Source: Chloroflexi bacterium TSY (GTDB lineage Bacteria; Chloroflexota; Anaerolineae; Caldilineales; Caldilineaceae). Taken from it: DNA of 64,000 nt. Position 1 is the stretch's first letter, and each line of letters starts with the position of its first letter. Position numbers and translations under genes: made by a program. The stretch covers positions 38,785-102,784 of the forward strand of contig JAHBNG010000044.1 of the NCBI GenBank assembly GCA_019217005.1, in the 5' to 3' direction. This document shows, in pieces, positions 10,067-20,500 of this stretch. Below the pieces are notes generated by a model. That model worked only from the letters and a program-made list of their open reading frames with translations, was not told the origin of the DNA and did no database searches.

Positions 10067-10683
10067 TTATTCAATTTGGGTGGTGGTTCGGCACGATAAT
10101 CAATGCGTAAGTTGTAACGATATTGTCTGTATATTTCGGGCAGTATCTGTCCCAACGCAATCGACGGTTCCGAATCATCCTCTTGTAGAGGTACTGGAAT
10201 TGCTGGGATAGCATCTCGTACATAAAACGGGTATAGAGTTGCATCGGGGCGTTGCCATGCACGGCTCACCAATATTCGATAATGATGCTTATCATATGTT
10301 GGGAAAACATCCAATGGCCTGCTGCTGCGTAACAGATCGATTTCGATCAGGTTCGTCTGGGAGTGCAGTACCTCTTGGCGCTTGGTTTCATATTCAACGC
10401 GTCCCTGACCCGTTCTCTTGTTCACTGGAGAGAGGATTTCGATAACGGTAATCACTTCATGCCGGTGTGTGCTCCGAATCTCCAAATAACGCTCTTTGAC
10501 TTCCTCTCCCATAGGAATTTGAACTGTGTATGGATATCCATTTATATTTCTGGCTCTTTGAGAAGCAGCAGTTTGCGCAGAAGATTGGAAAACTGCAACA
10601 TCTGGTCGTCCAACAAAGGTGTGCCCATTTGAAGGATTCGCTACAATATATGTCCTTTCCTCAGGTGCCACATGGATACGTCA

Positions 10684-11746
10684 TTACTCTAAGCCGCCTC
10701 TAGATCCCACAAACTCCATCACCTCATCCAGCGTTGGCATAAAATTGGCACACCCATGTGCCAACACCACAATCGCACCACATGCATTGCCCATCCGTGC
10801 AGCTTTGCGCCAATCCCACCCATTCACATATCCATAGATGAAGCCTGCTCCGAAAGCATCGCCGGCCCCCAGAATATTATAAATCTCGACTGGATACCCC
10901 GGTGCTTCAATTGGTTCTTCCCGGTCCGCCAAATGAATACGTGAACCCAATGCGCCCACCTTTTCAATCACCGCCGTGGGACCAAGTGACAAGAGTGTAC
11001 GGATGGCTGCATATGTATCACCCTCGACTTTGGCATCCGATACTTGTGAATGGGTCAAGGTCATCTGCGATGGGTCGGTCAACATCGAGGCGTTGATCTC
11101 GTCATTCGTTCCAATGACCACGTCGACCGAGTGCATAATGGAGCGAGAGACGACGCCAAATGCGCGCGGATCGTGCCACTGGTCGGGGCGAAAATCGAGA
11201 TCGAAGACCACTTTGGTGCCAACTTGCTGAGAGAGTTCTGCACCAAACATTGTGGCGCTGCGACTTGGCTCTTTGCTTAGGTTGGTGCCAGCAAATTGAA
11301 ACACTTTGCTATCGGCAACAGGTGCAGCCAAAACATCGTCAATCGTCAGTTCAATGTCGGCGCAATTATCTCGATAGTAGACAAGGGGGAACTTGTCAGG
11401 CGGTTCGATGCCCAACACAACGGCGCTGGTTCGGTGTCCTGGTTTGCGAGTGCTAAACTTGGTCTCTACATCTTCCTTGATCAGGAAAGTAATGGATAAA
11501 ATCCCCCACAGGATCTTCACCCAATCCAGTGACAATCGCTGTTTTGAGACCCAATCGCCGACCGCCAACGCTAATATTTGTGGGAGAACCACCCACATAG
11601 GCCGCAAAACTCGTAATCTGTTCAAACGGTGTACCAACATCGTTGCTGTAGAGGTCAATCGATGAGCGCCCCATGTGGAGCGAATCGTAGGTTCTGCTTG
11701 CGTCGGATTTATTTGCTGCAGTTGGTTTCACATTGGGTGAAGACAT
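10684..11746 (-). pseudogene. PfkB-family kinase, IolC-like (5-dehydro-2-deoxygluconokinase type), one frameshift
   Basis: Ribokinase-fold sugar kinase. The N-terminal part contains MGRSSIDLYS and YVGGSPTNIS; the C-terminal part contains the PfkB signature ILGAGDAFGAGF with its catalytic Asp. Frames switch near 11495, where TACTTTCCTG needs one base fewer (HYFLIKEDVE). ATG 11746 is preferred over TTG 11752 because AGGA lies about 10 nt upstream. It sits 33 bp downstream of the LacI-type regulator on the same strand and upstream of the DUF4058 and IolE-like genes, matching an inositol-type catabolic unit. The shift may be a sequencing error; otherwise the kinase is dead. Confidence 0.8.
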
Positions 11747-11779
11747 AGTCAAGTTGTCCTGATTTCTGTTGATGAGATC

Positions 11780-12811
11780 TTACGCTGACTGACGAACAAT
11801 CAAATTTCCGGGCATTAGCGTCTCTTTGTTGGTTGAACTATTCCCTATAGTCTGTTTTTTGGAACCAAGGAGATTGAGCAGGATCTGCATGGCGCGAACA
11901 CCCATCTCATGCCGCGGTTGATGAATGGTTGTCAGGGGTGGATCCACGACAGCCGAAATATTGAGGTCATCAAATCCAGTAACAGCAACATCCTTCGGGA
12001 TCTGATAACCCTCGCTGCGTAAGACTGAAATCGCTCCAATTGCCATCGCATCATTGTAGCAGCAAATCGCATCGGGTTGCGCGCTCCACATTTTGGAAGC
12101 TCGCTCAAGCAACTCAACAACGCCACTTGCGCCGCCTTCCAAACGTCCATTCGGGCCACTAACTGCCAGCTCGGCATCAAGGCTTGCAGCTTCCATTTTA
12201 GAGCGCCAGGCTCGTTTTCGTTCAGTATCAGATCGTCCCATGTTCTCACTTCCCAAATAGGCAATTCGACGATGACCACGTTCAATGAGATGTTGCACAA
12301 TTTGGCATCCACCATGATAATCATCGTGATAAATTGTATGGATCTCGTCACTCTCAGTCATCGAATTGATCAAGACAATGGGGATACCAGTTTCCTGGAG
12401 CATCTTGCTGTACGCATTGCCGACGCTACTGGAGGAAACAACGATGCCATCCACTTGGCGCCCCTGGAAACTTCGTGCAACCTCGAGTTCGCGCAAAGGA
12501 TCGATTTCCGTACTAGCTAAAAAGAGACTGTATCCTCGCTTACGCGCTTCAGATTCCAGCCCTTGCGCAACTTCACTGTGAAACGGATCTGAAAATGTTG
12601 GAACGATCAAACCGATGCAAAAGCTGCGCTGTGTGACTAGGCCACGAGCCATCAAACTAGGGGTGTAGCCAACATCCTGCGCAACAGCCAAGATACGGGC
12701 GCGCGTATCGTCGCTCATGCGTCCTTGTCCACGCAAGGCACGGCTCACAGTAGGATGACTTACACCAGCTATTTCCGCAATATCTTTAATAGAAACGCGC
12801 TTTTTTATCAT
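11780..12811 (-). CDS. LacI-family transcriptional regulator
   Basis: DNA-binding repressor of about 343 aa. The N-terminal helix-turn-helix is VSIKDIAEIAGVSHPTVSRAL, followed by the hinge sequence and a periplasmic-binding-protein-like sensor domain (IGLIVPTFSDPFHSEVAQG to VTGFDDLNISAVVDPPLTT). I place the start at ATG 12811 (MIKKRVS), where the family normally begins. The open frame extends 53 residues further upstream but that stretch is Cys/Ser-rich and unlike the family. The adjacent IolC-like kinase suggests it controls the inositol-type genes. A candidate operator palindrome lies 103 bp upstream. Ligand unknown. Confidence 0.9.
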   Translation of the reverse strand: MIKKRVSIKDIAEIAGVSHPTVSRALRGQGRMSDDTRARILAVAQDVGYTPSLMARGLVTQRSFCIGLIVPTFSDPFHSEVAQGLESEARKRGYSLFLASTEIDPLRELEVARSFQGRQVDGIVVSSSSVGNAYSKMLQETGIPIVLINSMTESDEIHTIYHDDYHGGCQIVQHLIERGHRRIAYLGSENMGRSDTERKRAWRSKMEAASLDAELAVSGPNGRLEGGASGVVELLERASKMWSAQPDAICCYNDAMAIGAISVLRSEGYQIPKDVAVTGFDDLNISAVVDPPLTTIHQPRHEMGVRAMQILLNLLGSKKQTIGNSSTNKETLMPGNLIVRQSA

Positions 12812-12913
12812 AGATCCAACGGTACAAAGGTTGCAAGAAGACGATAGACTAGGCGAAGGTTGAGGAACAAATGTATCCAAACCGAATAGAATGCATTGGG
12901 GGATCAGAGTAGA

Positions 12914-12925
12914 GCAAACGTCTGC
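12914..12925. promoter_or_regulatory. Candidate LacI-family operator
   Basis: GCAAACGTCTGC is one mismatch from the perfect palindrome GCAAACGTTTGC typical of LacI-family sites. It lies upstream of the regulator gene in the intergenic region, so autoregulation is plausible. A matching half-site GCAAACG occurs just before the GH4 gene (2201-2207). Confidence 0.4.
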
Positions 12926-13085
12926 ACAATTAGTATAGCACTCTGCTGAAAAGGCTGTCAAATTGTTCAAGGAATCTTACAAGTTAGGCCATCCAAATAA
13001 GTATATCAATTGTGGAGACATTCTGCGCAAATTTAGTCAGAGGATTCATAGATTTACCTGCTCAAAATGATGAATGCATGAGCCT

Positions 13086-14156
13086 CTACACATTAAACCG
13101 GATCGTCAAAATATCTCCATCCTGGACAAGATATTCCTTCCCTTCCAGCCGCAATTTTCCTTGCTTGCGCGCTTCAGCCATTGTGCCAGCTGCCATCAGA
13201 TCATCGTATGCGATCGTCTCTGCACGAATGAAGCCTTTTTGCAGATCTGTATGAATCACGCCTGCCGCAACTGGTGCCGTTGTATTCTTTTTGATGGTCC
13301 AAGCCCGCACTTCATCTTCACCTACAGTAAAGAAGCTTTGTAGACCCAACATCCGGTAACAATATTGGATAGCACGGTTCAGACCGGGTTCTTTGATGCC
13401 AAAATCAGCCAAGAACTCAGCCGCCTCCTCGGAATCCATTTGAGCGATTTCAGCCTCCAAGCGCCCCCGTAAAAAGAAGGTGTTTTGATCAAGCAAGTCA
13501 GCATATTGCGACTCGTCATCATCGTCGCCTCCATTGATCACGCGTAAGAGCGGTTTAAGCGACAGCAAACCAAAACCACCCAACATGCGCCGTTCCTCAT
13601 CTTCCACCTCAACATTGCGCAATGGAATCTCATCCTCCAGCGAATTTAAGAGTCGTGTCAACAACTTTTCCTCCGTTGCCATCCGCTGGCGTTCTTCCAG
13701 CGTGCCTCGATGTTTCTGTCCCCCCAAACGCTCCAATCGATTTTCAATGGTGCCCATATCATTGAGAATCAATTCGGCCTCCATGGTTGACAGATCACGC
13801 ATTGCATCGACTACGTTATCTGGGTGGGGAACGGTTTCATCCTCGAAGGCGCGCACCACGAGCATCAGCGCGTCATTCGCAGCAATGGCGTTGAGTAGCG
13901 GGCCACTAATGCCTGTTTTGGCCGAGTCTTTTGCCATTCCCGCAATATCGTTGTAGGTAACCGTCGCATAAATCGTACGCTTTGGGTTGAAAAGAGGCAC
14001 AAGCGTATCAACACGGGAATCGGGCACATTCACGACAGCGGTATGCACCTCTAATTGTCCGCTAGAAAAAGCGGCAGTTGCTGTATCACTACGAGTTAAG
14101 GCATTATAGATGGTTGTTTTGCCGCTATTGGGCAGACCAATAATTCCGATTTGCAT
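13086..14156 (-). CDS. ychF: YchF/Obg-like P-loop ATPase
   Basis: Ribosome-associated, redox-sensitive NTPase of 356 aa, full length for the family. The P-loop is GLPNSGKTT (residues 7-15) and switch II is NDIAGMAK. The C-terminal DUF933/TGS-like domain is seen as FFTVGEDEVRAW, GVIHTDLQKGFIRAE and the terminal DILTIRFNV. Members of this group usually prefer ATP because the NKxD motif is altered, and no canonical NKxD is visible here. It is a housekeeping gene transcribed alone, between the LacI gene and the giant secreted-protein cluster. Confidence 0.95.
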   Translation of the reverse strand: MQIGIIGLPNSGKTTIYNALTRSDTATAAFSSGQLEVHTAVVNVPDSRVDTLVPLFNPKRTIYATVTYNDIAGMAKDSAKTGISGPLLNAIAANDALMLVVRAFEDETVPHPDNVVDAMRDLSTMEAELILNDMGTIENRLERLGGQKHRGTLEERQRMATEEKLLTRLLNSLEDEIPLRNVEVEDEERRMLGGFGLLSLKPLLRVINGGDDDDESQYADLLDQNTFFLRGRLEAEIAQMDSEEAAEFLADFGIKEPGLNRAIQYCYRMLGLQSFFTVGEDEVRAWTIKKNTTAPVAAGVIHTDLQKGFIRAETIAYDDLMAAGTMAEARKQGKLRLEGKEYLVQDGDILTIRFNV

Positions 14157-14591
14157 AATGATTTCCTGATCCTGAGCAAAACCCTGTTTTCATGCGGAGC
14201 TCAGTTTAAATATAGAGGATATATTCAGCAATATTATATCATAGTTCCCTGGCGTAGACTCGAATCAGGAAATCGACTCCATGAGTTTGTCACAGATTCT
14301 TCATCTCTTTCGTCTACTGTATGAACCGATCACTTATTCACAGTAGACCGCAGCGGAGTCGCCATGCATGGCGCAGCGTTCTCTAACGCCGGATCGAGTC
14401 GAGTACAGCCGCATTAGAGAATGCTCTCCCCACGGATATAAAACATAATTTGGATCGACTGAGTATACTCTACTTTGAAGACTGTGCTTTGTAGTTGTAG
14501 TGTTTTTTAGACGCTAAACCATGCCCAAACAGCGGCACCTTCGTCATCTTTGCTGGTGGGTTCAGGACTTTTCCAAGGTAAGAGCCGTTCT
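14157..14591. other. Intergenic region with two inverted repeats
   Basis: No supportable gene. It contains a perfect 9-bp inverted repeat, GTCTACTGT (14312-14320) and ACAGTAGAC (14340-14348), and a longer near-perfect one, AGCGTTCTCTAA (14375-14386) against TTAGAGAATGCT (14414-14425). Neither is followed by a T-run on either strand, so they are not classical terminators, though the second could end transcription of the RHS gene. No immunity-like ORF is seen downstream of the RHS toxin-like tail. Confidence 0.5.
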
Positions 14592-17500
14592 TCAATCTGT
14601 AAACCTTAGACCAACATGCTGCAAGAGTTGATTCTGAAAACTATGGCAGTTTTGTCCTATTGGCCAACTCCAGTTACCCTTATAGGAAAGTGAGAAATTT
14701 CTTATCCCGGCTATGATCTCAGCTCTAGTTTGCATAGAATTGGTGTAAATTACGTTGTATTCCTTAATGTCGGCTCCTCGTTTACCGTGATAAGGATCAT
14801 CTGCGAATCCCTTATTTAGACTACCTTCTGTTCCAAAAAGCGTCTCTTTAATATCGACCTGGTCACCTGGCCACCAAGCATAGCTATCGTCTTCTGGCAC
14901 AAGTTCAATCCACCAATGACCATAAGCTTTATCACCTTTTTCGAGTGATATATCCTTTCTTAACAATTTTACACCTGGGACAATCCTTCCCTCCCTTCGA
15001 TAAAGTTCATCAGCAAATAATCTTACAAACCCTCCGGTGACGGCGCCATTTGCAAATTTGCCCCCACCCAACTCAGATGCGGTACCTCCAACAACTGCGG
15101 CAGCGGCAGTGCGATATACGTTGGCTTTCGGGTTCCCAGAATCTATTTCATTTATAATGGGTGCAAAGGCGTGGGTGAAGGCAGCACTTACGAATCCATG
15201 TTCAAACTTACCACCCTCCAGGACAGTGGAGGTTCCTCCTACTACGCCATGTGCTGCTATTTTGGTTAGTCCTGGCTGAATTAGAATCCCAACCTTATAG
15301 ACTGCTCTGGCTGTGACCCCACCGATAAGTCCAGCCCTCAGACCCGTCTTCAAAGCATCACGCACACTTCCCCCAGCGAATAGCGTTCCTGAAAATGCAG
15401 AACCAAATCCAAAACCAGCTCCAGCACCGACAGCCGCTCCCATTGGGCTAACAATTGACCCAATACCAGCACCGTACCATGCTGTTATTGCGCCAACCCC
15501 AATCGACGCAATGGTTCGCCAATGTTTCTTGAAGAATTGCCCAACTTCCTTAAACACTTTCTTAAAGAAGAACCCAGAAGGATCAGTGTGAGACAGCGGG
15601 TTATTTAGCACATAGCTGTAGCGATTGAGGCTCTGGGAATTCGTCGGTGCCTGGACAAAGGGATCGGCGCTCAGGAATCGGCCCAATTCCGGATCATAGA
15701 CGCGGCCATTCATGTGAATCAGGCTGACAAGATCGAGCTGTTCATGCCCGGTAAACCCACGGTTGATTGAGCTGGTGATGAAATCTGTCGCATCCTGCCA
15801 ATCGATGGTGCGTCGTTTGCCCCAAGCATCAAAGCTGAGGCGTTCGACCACGTTCCCACTCTCGTCGGTGATGGCATCCACCGAACCCAGATGGTCCTTG
15901 TGCAGATAACGCGTGCTGTGCAAGCCGTCGCTCTGCTGGGTGTAGACTGCAATCGACTCGCCACCCGCTCGGATGTAGTGGATGTGCTTGGTCAGGCCGC
16001 CGGTATATTCCTGTTCATAGAGGCCGCCCACGTAGAGGAGCGTGGTGACTGTATTATCGGTGGTCGTGACTCGTTTGTATCGACTGTGTTCAGGTCCATA
16101 GGTGAATTCAATTGTGGAGCCAGCGTCTGTGATCGTATGAGGCTTGTTAAATGATGTGTATCCCACCGTCCCGCCGGAACTGCCAATGCGGTTGCCATTT
16201 GCATCGTAGGTATAGGTGTGATTCTTGACGCCGCTGACAGAGGTCACAGCGTGCGGACCAGCACCGTTTGCGCCATAGGTATAGGTACCCACATCCGACT
16301 TAAAGGTGATGTTGCCCAGCCCATCGTAGCTGACGGTCTTCGGCGTCTGTCCAGAGACGGTTGCGCTTGTCAAACGGTTGAGTCCATCATAGACGAAGGT
16401 CTCAGTAAGATTCTGGTTCAGATCGCTGCGACTGGTGAGGTTGCCAATGGCATCGAATGCATAGCTCAAATTTTGGACTGCCGCTGCACCGCCGTTCCCG
16501 CTCTGAATTGTCTGCACCCAGCCGGTGTTGGCATCATAGCTGCGAGTCGTGGAGAGTCCATTGCCCAATGTAGCCGTTTCAAGCTGGCCGCGTGCGTTCA
16601 GATTTTCAGCTTGCCAATAGAGGCTGTTGTTCGCCGCATTGCGCACATCTGACAGATACCCGTTGGCGTTATAGCTATGTTTCACGGCAAAGCCCGTGGG
16701 ATAGGTGATAGACTCTAAGCGGCTATAGAGATCGTAAGCAGTCTCAATCGTGTAATCTTGGCCATCAATGGTCGTGGTCTTCTGTGAGAGGCGCCCCAAA
16801 TCGTCGTAGGTCTGATCCATCTGATAGCCATCGGCACCGCTCACAGTTGCCAGCTTGCCCATTCCCCGTGGCTTTGTGTCATAGAGCCAGGTGCTGGTTC
16901 CTTCCGGCTCTTGACGCTCGATCATGCGGCCCAGTTTGTCATAGAGCATCTGAATGGTATTGCCCTTGGCATCCGATTGAGAGATGAGTTCGCCCAGGGC
17001 ATTGTACTGGTAGGTTGTGGTGCCAGTATCCGGATCCACCATGCTGGTCTGGTGGCCGCGCACGTCGTAGGTCATGGTTGTGACGTTCCCAGCCGGATCT
17101 TGCATTTGGATTAAGTTTCCAAAACTATCATAGCTGTAGGTGACACGACCGTTGAGGTTATCTCGACTCTCCACAAGTTGCCCCAATTGATTGACCGACC
17201 GTATATTGATCTGATTCAAGGCGTTTGCCGTTCTCGTTGTCAGACCTTGATAGGTGACTGTTTTGACGCGGTTGCCGGGTGATGTCTCAGTGAGAACGCG
17301 ACCGATAACATCATATTGAAAGGTCGTCCATAGAGGAGAATCGTTCTTAAAATAAGGTTCTGAGAAGCGGGTCACCTGACCCCGTTCATCATAGACAGTG
17401 TCGACATAGATCTCGCGCCCATCGAAGCCAAGCGTCTCCGAACGGATTGTGCGATCCAGGAGATCGAGGTAGGTGACCGATGGTGATTGACCGGAGCTTT

Positions 17501-20500
17501 GCTTATAGACCAGGTATCTAGCGCCGGCAGGACAACTGGCGTTCTCGCACAACTGATAGGTATGATTCGTCTGGGTACCATCAGCGCGCGACTCCTGAAT
17601 TTGGCGACCAAAACCATCATATGCCCAGCTTGTGGTCAGATTGTTTGGTCCAGTCACACTCAGAACGTTGCCCAAGCGTGCATCATATGTACGGGTTTCT
17701 GTGTGGTTCAGAGCATTGGTGTTCTGCACAGCAAAGCGGCCCTGTGCATCATACTGGGTATTTTGGGAGCGCGTTTCGATCCCTGGTCCACTGATCTGAC
17801 TCTTTTTGATGTTGCCATAGGCATCATGCCAGTATCGTTTTTTCAAACGTAAGGTTGGGTGAGATGGTTCGATAATCTCTTTGATCAACAACCCGCTTGC
17901 AGTGTTATAGCCAAAGGTAGAGATACGAGTTTGCGCCGGCTGACCGGGCGCAGATTTTGTGACTTTGGCGCGGGTCAACTGTCCCAGAAGCCACTTTGCA
18001 GTATCGTTGGTATAGGTATTGACAGTTGTCTCTGTGTGACCATCACCATAGGCAACGGTGATTTGGGTCGGGTTACCATAATCATTGTATTGAGAGGTTG
18101 TGTCTGTCGCCTGGACCAAACTGCCGTCAAGCTCATATCTCTTTTCAACACTATTTTGAATGAAGGAAAAGTATCGATTACTGCCACCGAAGGTATTGAC
18201 TGCCAGACTATTGTCGATCTCGCTGACCAGAGTACCGTCGGTCAAACGCTGCTCTACGCGCTTTGCAGCACCGGCAAATTGATACTCCAGTGCATAGTCG
18301 GTTGTGGTTTGGATACCAGTCTGTTCATCTGTTGCCTCGATCTGGCGAAAGCCGCGAAAGCCTCTTCCTTGCAGATCGAGTTTGGCCCCGCTGTAGCGAT
18401 AACTCATCCGGTTTTCGCCACCAATGCCGTTGCTGGTGGTAAAGGATGCGACTACGTAGAGCGGCCCTTGAAAATCGACTTCGGGATAGACTGCATCAGC
18501 GTCTTTTGTATAGAGGTCGCTTGGCACGGATAGGTTCGCGCCAATGTGAGCGCGAAGTTCACTCCCAGCCTGCGCAGTAAACCCGGAAATAAGCCTAATT
18601 TGATTTTTGGCATGCAGAGTCACATTCCCCCCGCTCTCAATTGTAAAGCTTGGGCCAGCTGTGATGTCATTGGCAACGTCATATTCGATTGTCTCGCCCG
18701 ACTGGATCGTTTGGCTCTGTAGATGGAGATGCGGCACAGCAGGTGGCTCAACTAGAATATATTCGGTGAGAGGTTTGTATACAACCTGAATTTTTGCGTC
18801 GTGGCCGTTCGTGATCGAAGTGAGCAGATCGGGAATATAGCGCGCGCCTGTATTTTGCTCCCACTCAGGTCGGTACATGGATATGTTTCCGCCATCGCCT
18901 TTGGCAATATCCGTTAGGCCATCCCCATTAAAATCAGCTGGCCAGGTTTTCGCATCTCCGTCCCCTATAGAAGCAAGAGTTTCCACGGTGCTGACAAACC
19001 GAAATCCGGTCGATGTTTTTAGATAGATTGAGTTGCCCTTAGCGGAGGCAATGTCAGTCAAGCCATCCCCATTGAAATCTACAATCCAGGTATATTTGGC
19101 TTCGCCCCATTGATCCGAGACATTCCACGTCTGAGGGTCGAAGCGACTCCCTGTAGACAGCCTCATATAAACATCGCCACCATGAATTGAGGCAATGTCG
19201 GTCTGACCATCTCCATTGAAATCACCTGGTCGGGTCAAAGACGCTTCACCCCACTGGTTGGGCACGCTCCAGACTTGGTGGTCAAAGCTATTTCCGGTAG
19301 AGAGCCGCACATAGATATCGCCATTGTTGGCGGAAGCAATGTCTGTTAGACCATCACCATTGAAGTCTCCCGGCCACGTATATTCTGACCCACCCCACTG
19401 GTTAGGCACGCTCCAGACTTGGTGGTCAAAGCTATTTCCGGTAGAGAGCCGCACATAGATATCGCCATTGTTGGCGGAAGCAATGTCTGTTAGACCATCA
19501 CCATTGAAGTCTCCTGGCCAAGTGAATTCGGATCCACCCCACTGATTGGGCACGCTCCAGACATGATGGTCAAAGCCACTACCGGTAGAAAGCCGCACAT
19601 AGATATCGCCATTGTTGGCGGAGGCAATGTCAGTTAGACCATCCCCATTAAAGTCTCCTGGCCAAGTGAGACTAGATTCGCCCCACTGATTGGATACAGG
19701 CCAAATTAAATTGTCAAAGCCAGTGCCAGTGGACAATTTCACATAGATCTCGTGGCCATTCTCTGAACGTGAGGCGATGTCAGTCAGGCCATCCCCGTTG
19801 AAGTCTCCTGGCCAGGTCCATGTATGAGGATCTCCCCACTGACCTGCAACGCTCCACGTTTCATTGATTAGATCTAGCAACTGTTCCCGCCAGTCAAAAG
19901 TTGTTGGTGCAAAACAGCGATTAGCGCTACCACATTCAGTTAGACGAACCAATATCGAGCGATCTGTCGTTTGGCTATTCTGGTAGGTGAGCAAATAGTC
20001 ACGCACCAGCTCCTGTCCATGATAAGCACTGATTTGAGTCAATCGTTTGTTCGTTCTGAGTGATGAACCACCAATGTACATAGGTGGCGTATCCGGTCGA
20101 TCTTCGTAGAAGAACTGGACTGAGTTATAGGGACTTAAGCCCGCGGCTGCGTTTCCCGTGTAGTCGATGCGGATTGGGCGATATTCACTGTTGGCGCTGT
20201 TTTCCGCATAGGAGACGGTCAGATAGTTACCTTTTGTATCCGAAACTTTGCTGACTGCCCAGAACAGAACGCTCGATTTGCCTTGTGCTTCAATACGCGA
20301 GTCGGCGGTGTAACCATACTCCATGATTAAGCCACCTTGCGTCCAGACCTGAAAGCGTTCTGGTCCAACGCCCGCTGTGCCATACGAAATGATCTTGCTG
20401 AAACTTTCACGCTCAGTGCGGTACTCGGTGCCGTCTGCTCCATATGGACCGCTGATGGCAACCAAACGTTCCCCATCCAAACAGAATCGGTCATTGCTGT

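Larger units (their letters stand above)
7091..10671 (-). pseudogene. DUF4058 protein, 5'-truncated and split by two adjacent ISs
   Basis: The main part (10671 down to about 10067) starts within the family motif HVAPEERTYIV and runs through PVNKRTGQGR to LRIDYRAEPPPKLN. The expected last 20 residues are missing there but are found beyond both ISs, at 7143-7091, reading EDTVWLAQILHEAGLR then stop. Removing both ISs gives KLNKEDTVWL, a normal DUF4058 ending. The family's first 50 or so residues are absent: in-frame stops occur directly upstream, 12 bp from the kinase stop, so a deletion also removed the 5' end. DUF4058 function is unknown; such genes are common in Chloroflexota and cyanobacteria. 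Confidence 0.85.

Noticed and set aside
12811..12970. 53-residue N-terminal extension of the LacI regulator
   Set aside because: Cys/Ser-rich and unlike the family, and it would cover the operator-like palindrome; the family start MIKKRVS is preferred.
17859..18533. 224-aa plus-strand ORF within the RHS gene
   Set aside because: Antisense shadow of a 2,172-aa gene; no ribosome site or recognisable domain.
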